A DNA stretch of 32,883 bases, taken from an uncultured Pseudomonadota bacterium (GTDB taxonomy: Bacteria > Myxococcota_A > UBA796). Positions 17,308 through 26,010 of the stretch are shown here, one piece after another. Made by a program: the position numbers and the translations under genes. A model generated the notes under the pieces. That model had not been told where the DNA came from and searched no databases. It was given only the letters and a program-made list of their open reading frames with translations. The stretch lies in the NCBI GenBank assembly GCA_937127265.1, contig CAKZLX010000319.1, forward strand, positions 1 to 32,883. Direction: 5' to 3'. Positions within the stretch are counted from its first letter, which is position 1. The number at the start of each line of letters is the position of its first letter.

Positions 17308-18930
17308 ATGTGGCTAAAAATTTTTCGGTTCATTCGTATACAGTCACCACTCTTTTGTGGTCTGACACTGTATTTTACCGTCATCAGCATGGTGTTACGA
17401 TACCCAACATCCATCAATCCAAGTCTAGTCCCCCTTGATCCAAACTTCCCACTCCACGCCTTAGCTGGATTGGATCTCAGCGATGGTGGAAATGGCTTTG
17501 TGAATACACGTCTGGAATGGCCCGATGGTGCACCGATTCGCTATCTGGCTTGGCCTTTATTGTTTGCCGCGCAATTCTTTGAACATTCACTCGAACCCAT
17601 ACCTGCTTTTCACTGTGGCATTTTATTGTGGCTTACAATGCAAGGTGTCTTGATGACTTATCTTTTTCAAGACCTCCTACAAGATCGGTTGCGGGCAATT
17701 TCAGCCGCCACGTTGGCTCTCTGTGCGCCTCAAGTCCTGATTGCCTTGGGAAATGCCCAATTTGAAAATGTAGCCCCAGCTTTTTTATTGCTGATTGGTT
17801 GGGCTTGTTTACGAGAACGCAAGGGATGGTTGCTCATCGGCTTACTGGGTGCTTGTTTTAGCAGTCCCTACATGGGCTTTCTGGGTTTGTTGTTGGCACT
17901 GATTATGGGATACAACAATAAATGGACTTGGATTCACATGGGTGTCACTTCTCTCTCGATTTTATGGTACTACCATGCAGTCACGGATGGAAATATTCAT
18001 GAATCTACCCAACCGGCTCCATCGGTGATGGCTGAATCTGCAAATTTGGTTGGAGTTGTCTTACCGGTAAACATTGCAGAAAATGGCGGTACAACCCTAC
18101 CTACAATGGCCGAACGACTCCGACTGCTAGGACAGTCACCAACCAGTGCGCCTTTCGATGATACTTGGTTTTGGGTGATGGTTACCGCATCCAGTTTTCT
18201 GGGAATCGCTTGGATTATCATGGGAGTGTTGGGGTTGTGGCAAAAACGTAAAGACCCCATTGTTTGGAATCTTTCGTTGTGGGGAATACTCACCTTAGTT
18301 TGTTCTTTTGGAGACCAATTCATGATTGAACTTGGTGGAAACGAGTACTCTTTTCCTTGGATTTGGTCGCTCACCAATTACCTACCCGGACTTTCGGAGA
18401 TGAATGCCACCCATCGTTTTTTAATGGCGCCCAGTTTGGTGTTGGCATTGGGCGTTGCTTGTGTGGGGCATCGAATGTTTCTGGTACTGGGGACCTTGGT
18501 GTGTATTTTGGAAGGGTTATTGATTTCTCCAGCACACTGGCCGATACCCTCTAAAAGACCAACCATGCCACAAGAGATCGCCTTTATAGAAAAACCCGTA
18601 GTCTTTTGGCCACCGCCACCAGTCATCTCTTCCTATAAGGTGACCATGACCAGTTTATTATTGGATCAGCCAATCGCTCTGTTTTCAGCACAACAAGCCT
18701 CCATGCCGGACGCCAAAGGCAACATTCCAAACTTGAAACTGCTAAAAGATCGTAATGGTCGATCCTTAGAAGAATGGACCAGCACAATCGTAGAGAGCGA
18801 CATCAACAACTTGATTCAATATCGCAGTTTTCACGAACTGAACGGACAGTTGCCCTTAAAAACACACCAGCGCAAATGCTATCCGTCTTATTGTATTTCA
18901 TTGTTGGTACACGACGCACCAGAATATTGA
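17308..18930 (+). CDS. Polytopic membrane protein, GT-C/YfhO-like (copy 1)
   Basis: A membrane protein of 540 aa with about ten hydrophobic segments and long extracytoplasmic loops, ending in a soluble tail. Its layout is that of GT-C glycosyltransferase-like proteins: an N-terminal segment, a first loop with acidic residues (LDPNFPLHALAGLDLSD), a conserved-looking GNAQFENVAPAFLLL, and a loop with NATHRFLMAP before a late membrane pair. It resembles the larger protein at 28177-30339, so the two are probably paralogs. A lipid-linked sugar substrate is likely by family, but no catalytic residue can be proven. No good Shine-Dalgarno precedes the ATG at 17308. It converges on the TerB-like gene. 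Confidence 0.7.
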   Translation: MWLKIFRFIRIQSPLFCGLTLYFTVISMVLRYPTSINPSLVPLDPNFPLHALAGLDLSDGGNGFVNTRLEWPDGAPIRYLAWPLLFAAQFFEHSLEPIPAFHCGILLWLTMQGVLMTYLFQDLLQDRLRAISAATLALCAPQVLIALGNAQFENVAPAFLLLIGWACLRERKGWLLIGLLGACFSSPYMGFLGLLLALIMGYNNKWTWIHMGVTSLSILWYYHAVTDGNIHESTQPAPSVMAESANLVGVVLPVNIAENGGTTLPTMAERLRLLGQSPTSAPFDDTWFWVMVTASSFLGIAWIIMGVLGLWQKRKDPIVWNLSLWGILTLVCSFGDQFMIELGGNEYSFPWIWSLTNYLPGLSEMNATHRFLMAPSLVLALGVACVGHRMFLVLGTLVCILEGLLISPAHWPIPSKRPTMPQEIAFIEKPVVFWPPPPVISSYKVTMTSLLLDQPIALFSAQQASMPDAKGNIPNLKLLKDRNGRSLEEWTSTIVESDINNLIQYRSFHELNGQLPLKTHQRKCYPSYCISLLVHDAPEY

Positions 18931-18967
18931 GACTCACTATGGAAGTCTGAAAGCATCTACCAAAAGT

Positions 18968-19411
18968 TTACTCGGTCAACAAACGCCCTACAACCTCTTC
19001 GCTGATGCGTAAGTCTTCTTTCAATCGAGGCACCCAAATCGCCAATAGTTCACTGTCAGCAAATACTTGTTTCAAAAAGGATTCGCCAACCACATCAATA
19101 AAGTGTTGTACTTTTTTATCAACTCCCAAGGCTTCCACATACTCGGACAACAACGCCCACTCTGTATCGTGAATGTTGGTGTCTACCAAGGCCACAAATG
19201 TTACCCAATATAAAAATTGCTCTTTGGAATCAACCGTATCAAAGACAGATAGTTCCAACGTAAACTCTCCTTCCAATCCTTCAGCCACCGATTCAATCAA
19301 TTCCACTTCTTGTGGGTCAACGTCTCCGTCAATGGAAGACATTGCTTTCATTCCAGCCACCACAGATCGTTTTTGGGCATCAGAAAAATCATACTCTTGT
19401 AACCAATTCAT
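18968..19411 (-). CDS. TerB-like domain protein
   Basis: A small, acidic, all-helical protein of 147 aa. The segment MSSIDGDVDPQEVELIESVAEGL resembles the TerB/DjlA-type motif (DGxVxxxE), in which Asp and Glu may bind divalent metal. A second helical half contains VTFVALVDTNIHDTEWALLSEYVEALGV. TerB-like proteins occur in tellurite/stress and envelope contexts; a specific role here is unknown. The start is the ATG at 19411 with GGAGG 5 nt upstream; the longer frame begins with TTG. No other ter genes are nearby. It lies downstream of ctaA on the same strand after a 115-nt gap containing a palindrome. Confidence 0.7.
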   Translation of the reverse strand: MNWLQEYDFSDAQKRSVVAGMKAMSSIDGDVDPQEVELIESVAEGLEGEFTLELSVFDTVDSKEQFLYWVTFVALVDTNIHDTEWALLSEYVEALGVDKKVQHFIDVVGESFLKQVFADSELLAIWVPRLKEDLRISEEVVGRLLTE

Positions 19412-19487
19412 ACTATCCTCCAAACAATAATCGGTTCACCAAATACCCTATCACAGGATGGGCGTATCTGGTTTATGAAGTATCTAT

Positions 19488-19505
19488 ATCTGATGGGCAT
19501 CAGAT
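19488..19505. repeat. Palindrome in the ctaA-TerB gap
   Basis: ATCTGATGGGCATCAGAT has perfect 8-base arms around a GG centre. It lies 21 nt after the ctaA stop and about 77 nt upstream of the TerB-like start. No T tract follows in either direction, so it is better read as an operator for the TerB gene or an mRNA hairpin than as a terminator. A TATAGA just beyond it on the minus strand could be a -10 element. Confidence 0.4.
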
Positions 19506-19526
19506 TCACAATTGAAGAAAGAACAC

Positions 19527-20588
19527 TCAGGAGGCTTTTTCACCAAGATCTTCTGCCGAAACCTCTGAAGTCACCGATAGTTCATGCGTCGCCCAAATCA
19601 AAGAGGAGATCAGTAATACCGCGCCCACTTGATGCATCGAAGCCAAAGGAACCCAAGCCGCAGTCAACAACGTCGAAATCCCCAAAGAAACTTGCAACAA
19701 GACTGCCACCAACATCGCAATCAAAGCATACTTTTGTCGTGGAGTTGAAACCACAGGCCATTTTCGCAGCACAAAACCAATGATCAAAGTAGCTGTGGTG
19801 ATCGCCAAATATCGATGATTAAATTGTACGGTGACCAGATTTTCTGTCAGATTGGAAAACCATGGCTGACGAATAAACAAGCCATCAGGTATCCACTTAC
19901 CTCCCATCAGAGGAAAGGTATTGTATTGTGCACCAGCATTTAACCCAGCAACCAAACCTCCTGAAAGAAGGGTGGTATAGACCATCGCCAACAAACCGGC
20001 AGTCCACTTGGCACCTTGACTCCAGTCATAAGAAACCTGACCTCGCGCATGTCGAAATGCCGTCCACAACAAGGCAATATAGAGAAAGACAGCCAACCCC
20101 AAGTGGGTCGTCAAACGATAGTGACTGACATCGGGTCGATCAACCAAGCCACTTTTGACCATCCACCAGCCGACCAATCCTTGTAAACCACCGAGGAAAA
20201 ATAAAACGATCACTTTGTTGCGAAATGAAGGCGAAAAAGCACCCCGAATCCCATAGTACAAGGCAGGCAAACCAAACGCCATACCAATCAAACGCCCCAA
20301 GACCCGATGACCATACTCAAAATAGAAGATGTACTGAAATTCAGCAAGGGTCATCCCAGCATTGACCTTTTGGTACTCCGGAAAGGCTTTGTATTGATTA
20401 AACTTCTCCATCCAAGCCGCCTCACCGATCGGTGGAATCACTCCCATCAAGGGCTTCCAGTCCACCATCGACAAACCGGACTCGGTCAACCGTGTCAAAC
20501 CGCCCAGCGCAATCATCCCCAACACCATTGCCGATACACCAAACAACCACCACGTCACACCTTGACGGTGTTTTTCTATTGCGTCCAT
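19527..20588 (-). CDS. ctaA: Heme A synthase (CtaA/COX15 family)
   Basis: A membrane protein of 353 aa that oxidises the C8 methyl of heme O to the formyl group of heme A for cytochrome oxidase. Eight membrane segments are evident. The signature GGLTRLTESGLSMVDWKP near the N-terminus is typical of the alphaproteobacterial/mitochondrial COX15 type. Heme-ligand histidines are present in FEYGHRVLGR, TTHLGLA, FNHRYLA and MHQVGA. A length near 350 aa also fits the COX15 rather than the shorter Bacillus form. The gene is not beside cox genes. It diverges from the RlmD-like gene, and a -10/-35 pair for it lies in the shared 178-nt region. Confidence 0.95.
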   Translation of the reverse strand: MDAIEKHRQGVTWWLFGVSAMVLGMIALGGLTRLTESGLSMVDWKPLMGVIPPIGEAAWMEKFNQYKAFPEYQKVNAGMTLAEFQYIFYFEYGHRVLGRLIGMAFGLPALYYGIRGAFSPSFRNKVIVLFFLGGLQGLVGWWMVKSGLVDRPDVSHYRLTTHLGLAVFLYIALLWTAFRHARGQVSYDWSQGAKWTAGLLAMVYTTLLSGGLVAGLNAGAQYNTFPLMGGKWIPDGLFIRQPWFSNLTENLVTVQFNHRYLAITTATLIIGFVLRKWPVVSTPRQKYALIAMLVAVLLQVSLGISTLLTAAWVPLASMHQVGAVLLISSLIWATHELSVTSEVSAEDLGEKAS

Positions 20589-20617
20589 ATCAACACCCCA
20601 ATCTCGATTGATGTTTT

Positions 20618-20647
20618 CTTATAACCTTGTAAGTACAGTCCCGACAA
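20618..20647 (-). promoter_or_regulatory. Candidate sigma-70-type promoter of ctaA
   Basis: On the minus strand TTGTCG (20647-20642) and TATAAG (20623-20618) are separated by 18 nt. The start of transcription would be about 25 nt upstream of the ctaA ATG at 20588. Assigned by consensus only. Confidence 0.45.
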
Positions 20648-20707
20648 GTAGGACAATCTGCACTTCATAGCCTATCTTCAATACAACCAAGACGATCGCC
20701 AAGACGA

Positions 20708-20736
20708 TTGAATTGTGACACCGATTGCGTTACACT
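20708..20736 (+). promoter_or_regulatory. Candidate sigma-70-type promoter of the RlmD/PBP operon
   Basis: TTGAAT (20708-20713) and TACACT (20731-20736) are separated by exactly 17 nt. Transcription would begin near 20743, about 24 nt before the ATG at 20767, which supports that start over the TTG at 20725 lying upstream of the -10. Assigned by consensus only. Confidence 0.5.
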
Positions 20737-20766
20737 GAACTCTATTACCCACACCAAGGTATCACA

Positions 20767-22122
20767 ATGGGCTCTAGAAGAAGACAACGCAAACTAGCGA
20801 CTATCCACATGGATCGACTAGAATTCAAGGGGATCAGTGGGGTCACCAAAACCAATCACCGCTGGATGGCCAAAGGGGCATGTGTCGGTGATCTCGCAGA
20901 AGTACAGACTGGTCGAAAAGGCAAAGCCTCCTTGGTGAATATCATCGAACCATCCAAACAGCGTATTGATGAAAAATGCCCACATTTCTTGACTTGTGGA
21001 GGGTGCCAATTGCAACACACGCCTCTGGAGTTACAACGTCAATTGAAAACAGATATGATCAAACGACTGTTTCCCGACTTTGAAGGTATCTTTCATCCTA
21101 TCAGAGGTGCTCAAGGCTATCATTACCGCAACAAAATGGAACTTTCCTTTGGAACACGTCGTTTTTATGCCGATCCTGAACAAGCCAGTTCTGCCTCTGA
21201 TGGTTCCTATTTGGGATTGCATCCTTGGAAGTGGTACTCCAAAATTGTTCCCCTCACCGAATGTCCTCTGTCTCACCCCAGTATTGATCGAGCCATTCAA
21301 CTACTGGGTACACTCAATTTGTCACCGGCTTGGAACACCCACTCTCACACAGGCGTTTGGCGCCACATCGTTTTACGTCACGGTGGTGGTTTATTGGTCA
21401 ATTTGGTCACTTCATCCGAGGCAACGATCGAACAGGTCGAAGCCGTATCTACAGCCTTGCAGGGACTTCCAGATCTACGTGGCGTCCTGTGGACCATTAA
21501 CGATGGTGTAGCAGAAGTCGCTACTGGAGAGCTCAAAGCAATTCTCTTTGGTGTCGATACTCTGGAAACCACTTTACGCAGCAAAACACTGGTCGTTCCT
21601 CACGACGGATTTTCCCAAGTCAATGATAATGGAGCAGAACTGTTGCTCAATTGCATTGCCGAAGCAACCACCGACAGCACTCGACTGTTGGATTTGTATT
21701 GTGGTTCTGGAGCGTTGGGTATCGCTCTCTCCGATCAATTTGATGAAGTCATTGGTATCGAGTATCAGCCTGAAGCCATCGAACGCGCCAAAGAAAATGC
21801 CAAACAAAACAATGTCACAGGAACCTGGCTGGCAGGAAAGGTGGAAGATTGCTTACAACAGGTCAACACTGGTTCCGGAAGTACCATTCTTCTTGACCCA
21901 CCACGAGAAGGTTTGCACCCAAAAGCTGCACAGTTCTTTGCAAAACAACAGGCTGATGGTCTGGTCTATGTTGCCTGTAATCCCAAGTCCCTGCAACGAG
22001 ATCGACAGGTTCTGGAGGCAGGGCATTGGAAAATGACCGAAGTCTGGATGGTCGATATGTTCCCGCAAACACCTCATGTTGAATGTGTGGGTAAGTTTGT
22101 CTATAGTCCTCACGGTGACTAA
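20767..22122 (+). CDS. 23S rRNA (uracil-5-)-methyltransferase, RlmD/RumA-like
   Basis: A SAM-dependent RNA methyltransferase of 451 aa in the TrmA/RumA family. An N-terminal TRAM-like domain precedes the 4Fe-4S cysteines Cys71, Cys77 and Cys80 (CPHFLTCGGC) and Cys166 (TECPLSHP). The Rossmann domain has the SAM motif LLDLYCGSGALGI, followed by ILLDPPREGL and catalytic Cys404 in CNPKSLQRD, with HVECV near the end. The likely target is a 5-methyluridine in 23S rRNA, though TrmA-type tRNA activity cannot be excluded. The start is the ATG at 20767 (AAGG upstream); an earlier TTG lies before the putative -10. The PBP gene begins immediately after the stop with no gap. Confidence 0.9.
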   Translation: MGSRRRQRKLATIHMDRLEFKGISGVTKTNHRWMAKGACVGDLAEVQTGRKGKASLVNIIEPSKQRIDEKCPHFLTCGGCQLQHTPLELQRQLKTDMIKRLFPDFEGIFHPIRGAQGYHYRNKMELSFGTRRFYADPEQASSASDGSYLGLHPWKWYSKIVPLTECPLSHPSIDRAIQLLGTLNLSPAWNTHSHTGVWRHIVLRHGGGLLVNLVTSSEATIEQVEAVSTALQGLPDLRGVLWTINDGVAEVATGELKAILFGVDTLETTLRSKTLVVPHDGFSQVNDNGAELLLNCIAEATTDSTRLLDLYCGSGALGIALSDQFDEVIGIEYQPEAIERAKENAKQNNVTGTWLAGKVEDCLQQVNTGSGSTILLDPPREGLHPKAAQFFAKQQADGLVYVACNPKSLQRDRQVLEAGHWKMTEVWMVDMFPQTPHVECVGKFVYSPHGD

Positions 22123-24411
22123 ATGAAACCCCTCTTTCGATGGTTGTTGCGCGCAATACTCATTGGAAGCGTACTGTTCTTGATCGCTTTGATTGGCGTG
22201 GGTATTGTCCTCTACCCCACCATTCAAAAGATGGAGCAAGAGATCGTAAAATTGGTTCGCGAACACCAAAACCTCGAAACCACCCACCCTGGCTGGAGTT
22301 TTCCGGGGAGGCTCTACTCTGCGCCTGCCAACTTGGATTTGCCCAAGACCCATCGAATCGCCCATGCGCAATTGCGTAATTATACCCTTTCCTGTCCAGC
22401 CAAAAATCCCGGTACCTATTGTGATAAAGATGGCGTGGTCATCCCGCGTGGTGGTTTATTTCCTGAAGGTCTACAACCACCTGGCGCCGAGAATTGGACG
22501 CGTCCCTTAGCCATGGAGCCGATCGAACTGGGGCCACTCATCGGTGCAGATGCCGAAATTCGGTACCACCTTCCACTGGAAGAGGCACCTCCACATTTGA
22601 TAGCAGCTCTTTTGCACAGTGAAGATGCCGAATTCTACAACCATCATGGGGTCAACTTCTTGGCTTTTACCCGCGCTATTATCGCCAATCTACAAGGGGG
22701 TTCCTATGCACAAGGAGCGAGTACAATCACCATGCAAGTGGTGAGAAACCTCACCCAAGACAAAGACAAGAATATAAAACGAAAATTGCGAGAGGTCATC
22801 CAAGCCCTTTTACTCGAACGCCACTTTAGTAAAGATGATATCCTCCAGTTTTATATGGATATGCCCTATCTAGGACAACATGGTTCATTTTCCATTTGCG
22901 GCTTTGCCGCGGCTTCGTTGTTCTACTTTCAAAAAGATATCCGTGATATCGACATCAATGAAGCATCGATTTTAGTAGGCATCTTACCCGCCCCTGCCAC
23001 CTTGCGACCAGACAAATTCCCTGCCCGCGCCCAAACCAAACGAGACCGCGTCTTAGGACTGCTTGGTAAAGCTGGTTGGAACGTTACCGATGCTCTTGCC
23101 GGTCCGATTCCGATCGCTTCAGTTTCTCCGTTGGGCTCTTTTCGATTTCCGGCGTTCGCGCAAGCCAGCATCTCTTGGTTAGAAGAAAACTTGGACAACC
23201 AAACCTTATATGCCACAGGATTGCAAGTTTTCACCAGTGTGGATGTGGTTTTACAAGAGCGTACCGAACAACTGTTTACTGACAAACTGTCTTTTTTCAT
23301 GAAGGAATTGCGTCTGCCGACCGATCCTGGAATGCAAGCCGCAGCAGTGCTCATCGATCCGCACTCAGGGTATTTGAAAGCGATTTACGGTGGCGACATC
23401 CAATCTCCCTATGATTTTTCCAGAGCCACCCAAGCCAGACGACAAGCCGGTTCCTCCTTCAAACCCCTAGTATACGCCTTGGCTTTTTCCAGTCGCAATG
23501 ATGACAATACGCTACAATGGCGTGCCTTTGATACGGTTCCCAATGAAAGAAGGACTTTTCCCAACACCAATGGTTGGCGACCTCGAAACAACGGAGGAAA
23601 ATACTCACCCACCTCAACACTGGCCAAAGGGCTCACCAAAAGTGAAAACATTGCCACAGCCTCTCTTTTAGAATCGTTGGGGGGTCCCAGCAAATTAATC
23701 GAATTCGCCAACGAGTTGGGTTTTGAAACCAGTAAATACCCCAACGAACTCGGATTGGCACTGGGACAGGCCGAGGTAACCCCACTAGAAATGGGAACAT
23801 TTGTTGCGATGCTGGCCAATGGTGGCGTACAGGTCTATGGACAGCCCATAACCCACGCTATTGACCAAAATGGCGACAATCACATCTATGTAACCGGATT
23901 GGGAAGTCGATTATTATCCGAAGATACCGTTGCCCTAACCAGAGACATCATGCGCTTGGTGATTTTACAAGGAACCGGTGGCGCTTCACGATGGGCTTTG
24001 GGACAACGTGGCTTTACTGGCAATGCCTTTGGCAAAACAGGCACCACCGATCAAAACAAAGACTTATGGTTTGTCGGTTCTTCTACAAAACTTTCGGGGG
24101 CTTTGTGGATGGGTTATGACAAACCTCTCAACATGAAAGGATCGTCCAGTGACTTGGCAGCTCTTGTGTGGGGTGGGTGGATGCGAGCGATGCATACCGG
24201 ACTCGATGTCCCAACAGAGTTTGAAGGAACCAAGACGCAACCGAAGTACGTATGTGGTATATCTGGAAAATACAGAAATGCTACTTGTAAAACGATGCCA
24301 ATACCCACTGTCAACGGAGACAGACCCCGCGGACGGTGTACCGAAAACCATCCACCAGACGATCCCAACAAACAATACAACAGTCTATGGAAAAGACGAG
24401 GTTTACAATGA
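22123..24411 (+). CDS. Class A penicillin-binding protein (PBP1-type transglycosylase/transpeptidase)
   Basis: A bifunctional peptidoglycan synthase of 762 aa. One N-terminal membrane segment (about 8-32) anchors it. The GT51 glycosyltransferase domain has catalytic Glu167 in HSEDAEFYNHHG, then GASTITMQVVRNL and the second acidic motif at Glu231 (LLLERHF). The transpeptidase domain has nucleophile Ser444 and Lys447 in GSSFKP, Ser507-Glu-Asn in KSENIA, and Lys638-Thr-Gly in GKTGTT, so all motifs are intact. An unusual stretch at about 60-150 precedes GT51, and a short Cys-containing basic tail follows. The ATG at 22123 directly abuts the RlmD-like stop, and the next gene overlaps by ATGA, so the three are translationally coupled. 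Confidence 0.95.
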   Translation: MKPLFRWLLRAILIGSVLFLIALIGVGIVLYPTIQKMEQEIVKLVREHQNLETTHPGWSFPGRLYSAPANLDLPKTHRIAHAQLRNYTLSCPAKNPGTYCDKDGVVIPRGGLFPEGLQPPGAENWTRPLAMEPIELGPLIGADAEIRYHLPLEEAPPHLIAALLHSEDAEFYNHHGVNFLAFTRAIIANLQGGSYAQGASTITMQVVRNLTQDKDKNIKRKLREVIQALLLERHFSKDDILQFYMDMPYLGQHGSFSICGFAAASLFYFQKDIRDIDINEASILVGILPAPATLRPDKFPARAQTKRDRVLGLLGKAGWNVTDALAGPIPIASVSPLGSFRFPAFAQASISWLEENLDNQTLYATGLQVFTSVDVVLQERTEQLFTDKLSFFMKELRLPTDPGMQAAAVLIDPHSGYLKAIYGGDIQSPYDFSRATQARRQAGSSFKPLVYALAFSSRNDDNTLQWRAFDTVPNERRTFPNTNGWRPRNNGGKYSPTSTLAKGLTKSENIATASLLESLGGPSKLIEFANELGFETSKYPNELGLALGQAEVTPLEMGTFVAMLANGGVQVYGQPITHAIDQNGDNHIYVTGLGSRLLSEDTVALTRDIMRLVILQGTGGASRWALGQRGFTGNAFGKTGTTDQNKDLWFVGSSTKLSGALWMGYDKPLNMKGSSSDLAALVWGGWMRAMHTGLDVPTEFEGTKTQPKYVCGISGKYRNATCKTMPIPTVNGDRPRGRCTENHPPDDPNKQYNSLWKRRGLQ

Positions 24412-25997
24412 ATTCATCAATAATACTAGGGCTTTTATTGTGGGGATGTAAGGATAACGACCCAACAGCAGAAACGATCGACAAATCAACTGTCGTCAAT
24501 CCTACCCCTGTCCAAAGTCGACCCGTTCCACCCAAACCAGGACAAGTGCCAGACCGCCAGAAAAAAGGACCACAGAATGGCCCACCAAACCTTCCTGGTT
24601 CAAGTCCCAACGAAGATCTAACCACCTCCTGGAAATCACTATTTAGCGTTGCAGCACAACACAATAAAGGCAATAAACCAACCCACTGTCCTGACCAAGA
24701 TGGTGATGGGTTTGTCGATGCCAAAACCTGTGGAGACTGGATAGCGACTGATCAAGCAGACTGCGATGACAGCGACCCCCAAGTTACACCAAGCAACGAA
24801 CGGTATATCCCCAGTGGACGATTCATCATGGGTTCGGCGTCTAGTCATGCCGGTGCCGATGAATCCCCTGTGCACCTGGTGTACCTTGATGGATATTGTG
24901 TAGACGTGGACGAAACCAATGTCTCAGCATTTGCAGATTGGCTCAATGCAAACAACCGTTTACCTCTTGGAAAAGATATTCGTAGTGTGGTGGTTGAATC
25001 TAACAAGGTAACCATTGAACAAGGACGAGAAAGTCACCCAGCCGAAGGGGTTACTTGGCAAGAAGCCCATGATTTTTGTGTGGCAGAAGGCAAATCTCTC
25101 CCCACCGAAGCCCAATGGGAGAAATCGGCACGGGGTGGTTGTGAACTGGGAGCCGACAAGACAAAGTGCGACCCAGCAGACTTACGCGCCTATCCTTGGG
25201 GTTCCGATGCACCCACCTGCGAATTGGCCAATCACCAATTGTCGGCTGGTGGTCTACCTAAACTGTGTGTATCCAACACTTCCTTACCAACCGAACTTAC
25301 CGAGGGCACTGGTCCCTATGGACATCGACATCTCGCTGGAAACGTCTGGGAGTATGTCGCCGATGTTTGGCACCCCAAAGTCTACACCAAGACCGAACGG
25401 CGTAATCCAGCTGGTGCACCATCAGGTGAAGTACATGTATTGCGTGGTGGTGGCTGGAACACCTTTTCCACCAACATGCGGGTAGCCAATCGCTTTCATG
25501 ATCTCATTATGGGCTCTGCCAGTGGTTTTCGTTGTGCACGAAGTTTCACCCCACAACAACCTGATGATGTCGCACCACTGATCTTTGCCACTGTCGAAGG
25601 AAGTGTTTCTTCCACTCGTCCCCTGAATGGTCGAGCCCTCTACATAACCGCCTTCGATGCCAATGATGCAGATTCAAGAGGGATGTTGATTCCCGGTCGG
25701 TCACCGATTGCCGAAACACGTCTGACCCCAAATGGTGAAACCAGCCAACCATTTTCCCTGAATCTACCCCACGGAAAATACATCTTGTCGGCTGCATTGG
25801 ATGCGGGTACTGGGGCTAACAAAGACGATTATGTCTCGGCTTCTGGTTCTGGAGGCTTTGGACATGCCAAAGAAAATCCGGTGAGCGTTACGGAAAAGGT
25901 TACAGATATTCACATCGAGTTACGGGCTGCACCAATGATAAAAGCACCCAACAAACCACCACAGATGGGCACACCACCACAAGCTCCAAAACGATAA
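24408..25997 (+). CDS. FGE/SUMF1-like lipoprotein with MopE-type metal-binding motif
   Basis: A lipoprotein of 529 aa. MNSSIILGLLLWGC is a signal with a lipobox ending at Cys14. A Pro/Lys-rich linker follows, then a Cys-flanked DQDGDGF...DCDDSDPQVTP motif (about 94-128) of the MopE type found in deltaproteobacteria. The sulfatase-modifying-factor domain (about 131-395) has FIMGS, EGVTWQEAHDFC, LPTEAQWEKSARGG, HLAGNVWEYVADVW, RGGGW and SGFRCA. The two catalytic cysteines of formylglycine-generating enzyme are absent (Ser and Val by alignment from memory), so it is not expected to make formylglycine. A C-terminal beta-sandwich ends it. The ATG overlaps the PBP stop (ATGA), with GAGG 6-7 nt upstream. 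Confidence 0.88.
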   Translation: MNSSIILGLLLWGCKDNDPTAETIDKSTVVNPTPVQSRPVPPKPGQVPDRQKKGPQNGPPNLPGSSPNEDLTTSWKSLFSVAAQHNKGNKPTHCPDQDGDGFVDAKTCGDWIATDQADCDDSDPQVTPSNERYIPSGRFIMGSASSHAGADESPVHLVYLDGYCVDVDETNVSAFADWLNANNRLPLGKDIRSVVVESNKVTIEQGRESHPAEGVTWQEAHDFCVAEGKSLPTEAQWEKSARGGCELGADKTKCDPADLRAYPWGSDAPTCELANHQLSAGGLPKLCVSNTSLPTELTEGTGPYGHRHLAGNVWEYVADVWHPKVYTKTERRNPAGAPSGEVHVLRGGGWNTFSTNMRVANRFHDLIMGSASGFRCARSFTPQQPDDVAPLIFATVEGSVSSTRPLNGRALYITAFDANDADSRGMLIPGRSPIAETRLTPNGETSQPFSLNLPHGKYILSAALDAGTGANKDDYVSASGSGGFGHAKENPVSVTEKVTDIHIELRAAPMIKAPNKPPQMGTPPQAPKR

Positions 25998-26010
25998 CGC
26001 TGGTCGAATC

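Noticed and set aside
18441-18470. TGGCAT...TTGCTT resembling a sigma-54 promoter
   Set aside because: Spacing is one base too long and it lies inside the GT-C-like gene with no downstream start.
18930-18948. Five-base inverted repeat between the converging GT-C-like and TerB-like genes
   Set aside because: Stem is short, the loop is nine bases and no T tract follows.
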